Both the position numbers and the translations under genes were made by a program. DNA of 64,000 nt from Xenorhabdus bovienii SS-2004. GTDB lineage: Bacteria > Pseudomonadota > Gammaproteobacteria > Enterobacterales > Enterobacteriaceae. The notes below the pieces were generated by a model. It was given only the letters and a program-made list of their open reading frames with translations. It had not been told where the DNA came from and searched no databases. Location: the NCBI RefSeq assembly GCF_000027225.1, contig NC_013892.1, positions 2,976,001 through 3,040,000 of the forward strand. The letters are read 5' to 3'. Positions 60,035-64,000 of the stretch are shown here, in pieces (position 1 is the first letter of the stretch; each line of letters starts with the position of its first letter).

Positions 60035-61054
60035 ATGACAATCAGGATAGCGATTAACGGTTTTGGGAGAATCGGGCGCAGTATCTTACGTGCTCTCTAC
60101 GAATCCGGGCGTCAAACTGAAATTTCGGTGATCGCTATTAATGAGCTGGCTGATGCGGAAGGTATCGCTCACTTATTGAAATACGATTCCAGTCATGGGC
60201 GTTTTGCATGGGATGTACGCCTGAACAACAACCTCTTGCTAGTGGGGGATGACAGCATCCGGCTGTTTCATCAACCGGATATTTCAGCGTTGCCGTGGAA
60301 AGAGTTGGGTATTGATATCGTACTTGACTGTACGGGCAAATATGGCGACCGGGCGGATGGTGAAGCACATATTGCCAGCGGCGCCAAAAAAGTTCTGTTT
60401 TCCCATCCGGGAGGGAATGATCTGGATGCGACCGTAGTCTATGGTGTGAATCACCATGAGCTGGTGGCGGAGGATTGTATCGTTTCCAATGCATCCTGTA
60501 CGACAAACTGCATTATTCCAATCATCAAATTATTGGATGATGCATTCAATATTGAATCTGGCACGGTGACAACTATTCATGCTTCTATGAATGATCAACC
60601 CGTGATTGATGCTTATCACAGTGATTTACGTCGAACCCGGGCAGCCAGTCAATCCATTATTCCTGTCGATACAAAACTGTCTGCGGGGATTACACGTATC
60701 TTCCCCAAATTCAGTGATCGTTTTGAAGCCATCTCGGTGCGAGTGCCGACTATCAATGTGACCGCGATTGACTTGAGCGTGACAGTCAGCGCCGCAGTGG
60801 ATGTTGGGGATGTGAACCAGCTACTGCAAGAATCAGCGGGAAGTTCGTTTCGTGGTATAGTGGATTACACTGATTTACCGTTGGTTTCAACGGATTTTAA
60901 CCACGATCCCCACAGTGCCATCGTGGATGGTACACAAACTAGGGTCAGCGGGAATCACCTGATCAAGACCCTCGTGTGGTGTGATAATGAGTGGGGCTTT
61001 GCCAATCGTATGCTTGATACGACGCTGGTAATGGCTGCTACGGGTTTCAAATAA
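60035..61054 (+). CDS. epd: D-erythrose-4-phosphate dehydrogenase
   Basis: NAD enzyme oxidising erythrose 4-phosphate to 4-phosphoerythronate, the first step of the DXP-dependent pyridoxal phosphate pathway. 339 residues, E. coli length. The Rossmann start is [15 protein letters not shown], and the catalytic Cys is in [12 protein letters not shown] with GAPDH-like flanks. It heads epd-pgk-fbaA. GAPDH itself is excluded by the neighbours and by closer match to Epd. Confidence 0.96.
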   Translation: MTIRIAINGFGRIGRSILRALYESGRQTEISVIAINELADAEGIAHLLKYDSSHGRFAWDVRLNNNLLLVGDDSIRLFHQPDISALPWKELGIDIVLDCTGKYGDRADGEAHIASGAKKVLFSHPGGNDLDATVVYGVNHHELVAEDCIVSNASCTTNCIIPIIKLLDDAFNIESGTVTTIHASMNDQPVIDAYHSDLRRTRAASQSIIPVDTKLSAGITRIFPKFSDRFEAISVRVPTINVTAIDLSVTVSAAVDVGDVNQLLQESAGSSFRGIVDYTDLPLVSTDFNHDPHSAIVDGTQTRVSGNHLIKTLVWCDNEWGFANRMLDTTLVMAATGFK

Positions 61055-61141
61055 TCTTCTGTTGTGCCGGATGTTACTTGGACAAACTGCACACAGCGGA
61101 GGATTGAGCAATTTTATAGAGAATTAATGAGAGGATTCACC

Positions 61142-62308
61142 ATGTCTGTAATTAAGATGACTGATTTAGATCTGGCGGGTAAACGCGTACTGATCCGTGC
61201 TGATCTGAATGTGCCGGTAAAAGATGGCAAAGTTACCTCTGATGCACGTATTCGTGCGTCTTTGCCGACGATTGTGTCTGCGTTGAATCAGGGAGCCAAA
61301 GTCATGGTGACTTCTCACCTGGGGCGCCCGACTGAGGGAGAATACAACGAAGAGTTCTCACTGCAACCTGTCGTTGATTATCTGAAAGAAAAACTTTCAT
61401 CTCCTGTTCGTCTGGAAAAAAATTATCTGGATGGCGTTGAAGTAGCGGAAGGCGAATTGGTTGTACTGGAAAACGTTCGCTTCAATAAAGGTGAGAAAAA
61501 AGACGATGAAACGTTATCAAAACACTATGCAGCATTGTGTGATGTGTATGTGATGGATGCCTTTGGCACCGCACACCGTGCTCAGGCGTCCACTCACGGC
61601 GTTGCTAAATTTGCGGCAATTGCCTGTGCGGGTCCACTGCTATCCGGTGAACTGGAAGCCTTGGGTAAAGCGCTGTACAACCCTGCTCGCCCAATGGTGG
61701 CGATTGTGGGGGGATCCAAGGTCTCAACTAAACTGACTGTTCTTGATTCACTGTCTAAAATCGCTGACCAGCTGATTGTGGGCGGTGGCATTGCCAATAC
61801 TTTTGTTGCCGCAGAAGGGCATAATGTTGGCCGTTCTCTGTACGAAGATGATTTGATCCCTGAAGCGAAAAAACTGCTGGAAAGCTGTGATATTCCGGTT
61901 CCTACCGATGTTCGTGTTGCTACTGAATTCTCTGAAACTGCGGAAGCAACGCTGAAATCCACCAGCGAAATCAAAGACGAAGAGCAAATCCTGGATTTGG
62001 GTGATGCTTCTGCAGAACGTCTGGTTGAAATCTTGAAAGATGCCAAAACCATTCTGTGGAATGGTCCGGTGGGTGTTTTTGAATTCCCTAATTTCCGTAA
62101 AGGAACCGAAATTATTGCTCGTGCGATTGCTGAAAGTGACGCTTTCTCGATTGCAGGTGGCGGTGATACCCTAGCCGCTATCGATCTGTTCGGCATTGCT
62201 GATAAGATCTCTTACATCTCAACCGGTGGTGGTGCTTTCCTTGAGTTTGTCGAAGGCAAAAAACTGCCAGCCGTTGTCATGCTGGAAGAACGTGCTAACA
62301 GTAATTAA
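61142..62308 (+). CDS. pgk: Phosphoglycerate kinase
   Basis: Makes ATP from 1,3-bisphosphoglycerate in glycolysis. 388 residues (E. coli 387). The signature [15 protein letters not shown], the substrate segment [11 protein letters not shown], and the nucleotide part [10 protein letters not shown] and GGGDTLAA are present. The ATG at 61142 (MSVIKMTDL) follows an AGAGG-like site and matches the family; an open frame of 78 bp before it is not coding. It lies 87 bp after epd. Confidence 0.98.
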   Translation: MSVIKMTDLDLAGKRVLIRADLNVPVKDGKVTSDARIRASLPTIVSALNQGAKVMVTSHLGRPTEGEYNEEFSLQPVVDYLKEKLSSPVRLEKNYLDGVEVAEGELVVLENVRFNKGEKKDDETLSKHYAALCDVYVMDAFGTAHRAQASTHGVAKFAAIACAGPLLSGELEALGKALYNPARPMVAIVGGSKVSTKLTVLDSLSKIADQLIVGGGIANTFVAAEGHNVGRSLYEDDLIPEAKKLLESCDIPVPTDVRVATEFSETAEATLKSTSEIKDEEQILDLGDASAERLVEILKDAKTILWNGPVGVFEFPNFRKGTEIIARAIAESDAFSIAGGGDTLAAIDLFGIADKISYISTGGGAFLEFVEGKKLPAVVMLEERANSN

Positions 62309-62365
62309 GTTGTGATAACGAGCAGCATTTGCTGCCTGTTCAATGTCAATACAGGACCACGTAAC

Positions 62366-63442
62366 ATGTCTAAAATTTTTGATTTCGTAAAACCGGGTGT
62401 CATCACTGGTGATGATGTTCAAAAAGTCTTTGCTGTCGCAAAAGAAAACAACTTCGCTTTACCAGCTGTTAACTGCGTCGGTACTGATTCCATCAACGCA
62501 GTGTTGGAAACAGCGGCAAAAGTACGTGCTCCGGTAATCATCCAGTTTTCCAATGGCGGTGCGGCATTCGTAGCAGGTAAAGGCTTGAAGGCAGAAGGCC
62601 AGCAGGCGGCGATTCTGGGTTCAATTTCTGGTGCTCATCATGTTCATCAGATGGCAGAATACTACGGCGTTCCTGTTATCCTGCATACCGACCACTGTGC
62701 ACGCAAACTGCTGCCGTGGATTGACGGCCTGCTGGATGCCGGTGAAAAACATTATGTGCAGACCGGCAAGCCGCTGTTCTCTTCCCATATGATTGACCTG
62801 TCAGAAGAGTCTCTGGAAGAAAACATCGAGATTTGTGGCCAATATCTGGCACGCATGGCGAAAATCGACATGACACTGGAAATCGAACTGGGCTGTACTG
62901 GCGGTGAAGAAGACGGCGTTGATAACAGTCATCTGGACAGCTCTTCTCTGTATACTCAGCCAGAAGACGTGGCTTACGCTTATGAAAAACTGAACGCTAT
63001 CAGCCCACGTTTCACTATCGCGGCTTCTTTCGGTAACGTTCACGGTGTCTATAAGCCAGGTAACGTCAAACTGACGCCAAAAATCCTGCGTAACTCACAA
63101 GACTACGTGTCTGAGAAGTTCAATCTGCCACACAACAGCCTGGATTTTGTTTTCCACGGCGGTTCCGGTTCTACCGCAGAAGAGATTCAGGAAGCGGTCA
63201 GCTATGGCGTAGTTAAAATGAATATCGATACCGATACCCAGTGGGCAACTTGGGAAGGTATTCTGAACTACTACAAAAAGAACGAAGGCTATCTGCAAGG
63301 CCAATTGGGTAACCCAGAAGGTGCAGACAAACCTAACAAAAAATTCTACGATCCACGCGTTTGGCTGCGGGCTGCTCAGGTTTCCATGATCGTTCGTCTG
63401 GAACAGGCTTTCAAAGAATTGAATGCGGTTGATGTGTTGTAA
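62366..63442 (+). CDS. fbaA: Fructose-bisphosphate aldolase, class II
   Basis: Zinc-dependent aldolase of glycolysis and gluconeogenesis. 358 residues (E. coli 359). Zinc ligands and active-site residues are in LHTDHCARKLLPWIDG, ELGCTGGEEDGVDN and VFHGGSGSTAEEI. The ATG at 62366 (MSKIFDFV) matches the family; 54 bp of open frame upstream is not coding. Third gene of epd-pgk-fbaA, 57 bp after pgk. Confidence 0.98.
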   Translation: MSKIFDFVKPGVITGDDVQKVFAVAKENNFALPAVNCVGTDSINAVLETAAKVRAPVIIQFSNGGAAFVAGKGLKAEGQQAAILGSISGAHHVHQMAEYYGVPVILHTDHCARKLLPWIDGLLDAGEKHYVQTGKPLFSSHMIDLSEESLEENIEICGQYLARMAKIDMTLEIELGCTGGEEDGVDNSHLDSSSLYTQPEDVAYAYEKLNAISPRFTIAASFGNVHGVYKPGNVKLTPKILRNSQDYVSEKFNLPHNSLDFVFHGGSGSTAEEIQEAVSYGVVKMNIDTDTQWATWEGILNYYKKNEGYLQGQLGNPEGADKPNKKFYDPRVWLRAAQVSMIVRLEQAFKELNAVDVL

Positions 63443-63534
63443 AAATCGTTATTGTAGAAAATTACAATAATCAATATGATTATTACTAAACCTGATAATC
63501 AGATACTCAACACTGAATTTTTCAAATAGTACAA

Positions 63535-63568
63535 GAGCTGGCTAAACTTTTTCTGGGTTAGTCAGCTC
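63535..63568. terminator. Stem-loop between fbaA and the right-edge gene
   Basis: GAGCTGGCTAAAC pairs with GGTTAGTCAGCTC (11 of 13) between two convergent genes. It could terminate either. Confidence 0.5.
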
Positions 63569-63593
63569 AATATTAATGATACAAATTTAAAAT

Positions 63594-64000
63594 TCAGCTA
63601 TATCTGTGTTTAGGTTGATAGCTACTCCATTTAGCCTCAGAGAATACTTCGCTATGAGGTACGGCTTTCCCATCTCGCCAAAATTTTAAATTCTCTTTCA
63701 CTTCTTTGGTATCTTTATGGCGATATAACCAGCGTAATTCGCTAGATGTTATACTTGCACCATGACCTTGTTTTGATATCACCGTATTAATATCATCACC
63801 AATGGTATCAACCAAAAAATGAACAGGGGCTTTCCTCTCAAAGAATTGATAGCCTAAGCCAGCTTTACTTGTTTTTTGCCAAAGTGGCACTGATGTAGTT
63901 ATTGATGGATTATTAATTAGCGCAGTTATAAGTTCATTATCATTTTTAACATTGTATTTAGGATGTTCTGATAAAAACGCTCTAAATCCAATGACACGCT
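63594..64000 (-). CDS. Unrecognised protein, C-terminal part (cut by window edge)
   Basis: The minus-strand frame is open from 64000 to the stop at 63594, about 135 residues, so the start lies beyond the window. The visible part ends RHRYS-like in KWSSYQPKHRYS and contains ITSSELRWLYRHKD and WRDGKAVPHSEVF. No family recognised. No signal or membrane segment in this part. Base use is AT-richer than the glycolytic genes beside it, which hints at acquired DNA, an impression only. Confidence 0.6.
   Translation of the reverse strand, partial: RVIGFRAFLSEHPKYNVKNDNELITALINNPSITTSVPLWQKTSKAGLGYQFFERKAPVHFLVDTIGDDINTVISKQGHGASITSSELRWLYRHKDTKEVKENLKFWRDGKAVPHSEVFSEAKWSSYQPKHRYS

Noticed and set aside
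61594..62196. Long 200-codon minus-strand frame inside pgk
   Set aside because: It is antisense to a strongly conserved gene, Ser/Arg-rich and has no ribosome-binding site; a shadow frame.

Overview
The window is a piece of an enterobacterial chromosome. By gene content, moderate-to-low GC and accessory content I infer Morganellaceae, most likely Xenorhabdus or a close relative such as Photorhabdus. The genus is inferred from protein resemblance and style of accessory DNA; no database search was run.

Layout. (1) 1-34.8 kb is mostly ordinary backbone in the E. coli 57-min order: pbpC (cut by the left edge), yfhM, a shortened sseB, pepB, the isc operon (iscR-iscS-iscU-iscA-hscB-hscA-fdx-iscX), trmJ, suhB, hcaT, glyA, hmp, glnB with a glutamine-dependent nadE, glrR-qseG-glrK, the sRNA gene glmY, purL, mltF, tadA and an HD-domain hydrolase. 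Control sites seen here are two IscR-type boxes before iscR, PurR boxes before glyA and purL, an NsrR-type operator before hmp, and a sigma54 promoter with three GlrR boxes before glmY. (2) 34.8-51.56 kb is an accessory region at a synteny break, next to an alkA-like glycosylase gene. It holds a deleted fosA remnant, a duplicated two-gene cassette of unknown function, phage tail-fibre pieces, a protein with an in-frame hexanucleotide repeat, a cupin, a YopT-type cysteine protease candidate, a phage antiterminator Q with a partial duplicate, and many IS elements (IS701-like halves, IS4, IS630 with a nested IS1, IS30/IS630/IS110 remnants, IS982). (3) 51.56-57.4 kb returns to backbone: mltD-gloB, yafS, rnhA, dnaQ and tRNA-Asp (E. 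coli 5-min order), then a yefM-yoeB toxin-antitoxin pair inserted behind the tRNA, and a GNAT acetyltransferase. (4) 57.4-63.4 kb carries central carbon metabolism: tktA, then epd-pgk-fbaA. The right edge cuts an unrecognised gene on the minus strand.

How the parts work together. The isc operon builds Fe-S clusters and is autoregulated by IscR. GlrK-QseG-GlrR sense envelope state and drive glmY, which in known systems feeds amino-sugar synthesis. tktA, epd, pgk and fbaA link the pentose phosphate pathway, pyridoxal phosphate synthesis and glycolysis. The accessory block looks like layered phage and IS debris carrying a few intact cargo genes. The most interesting of these are the YopT-like protease and the duplicated cassette, which may be effector/immunity-like.
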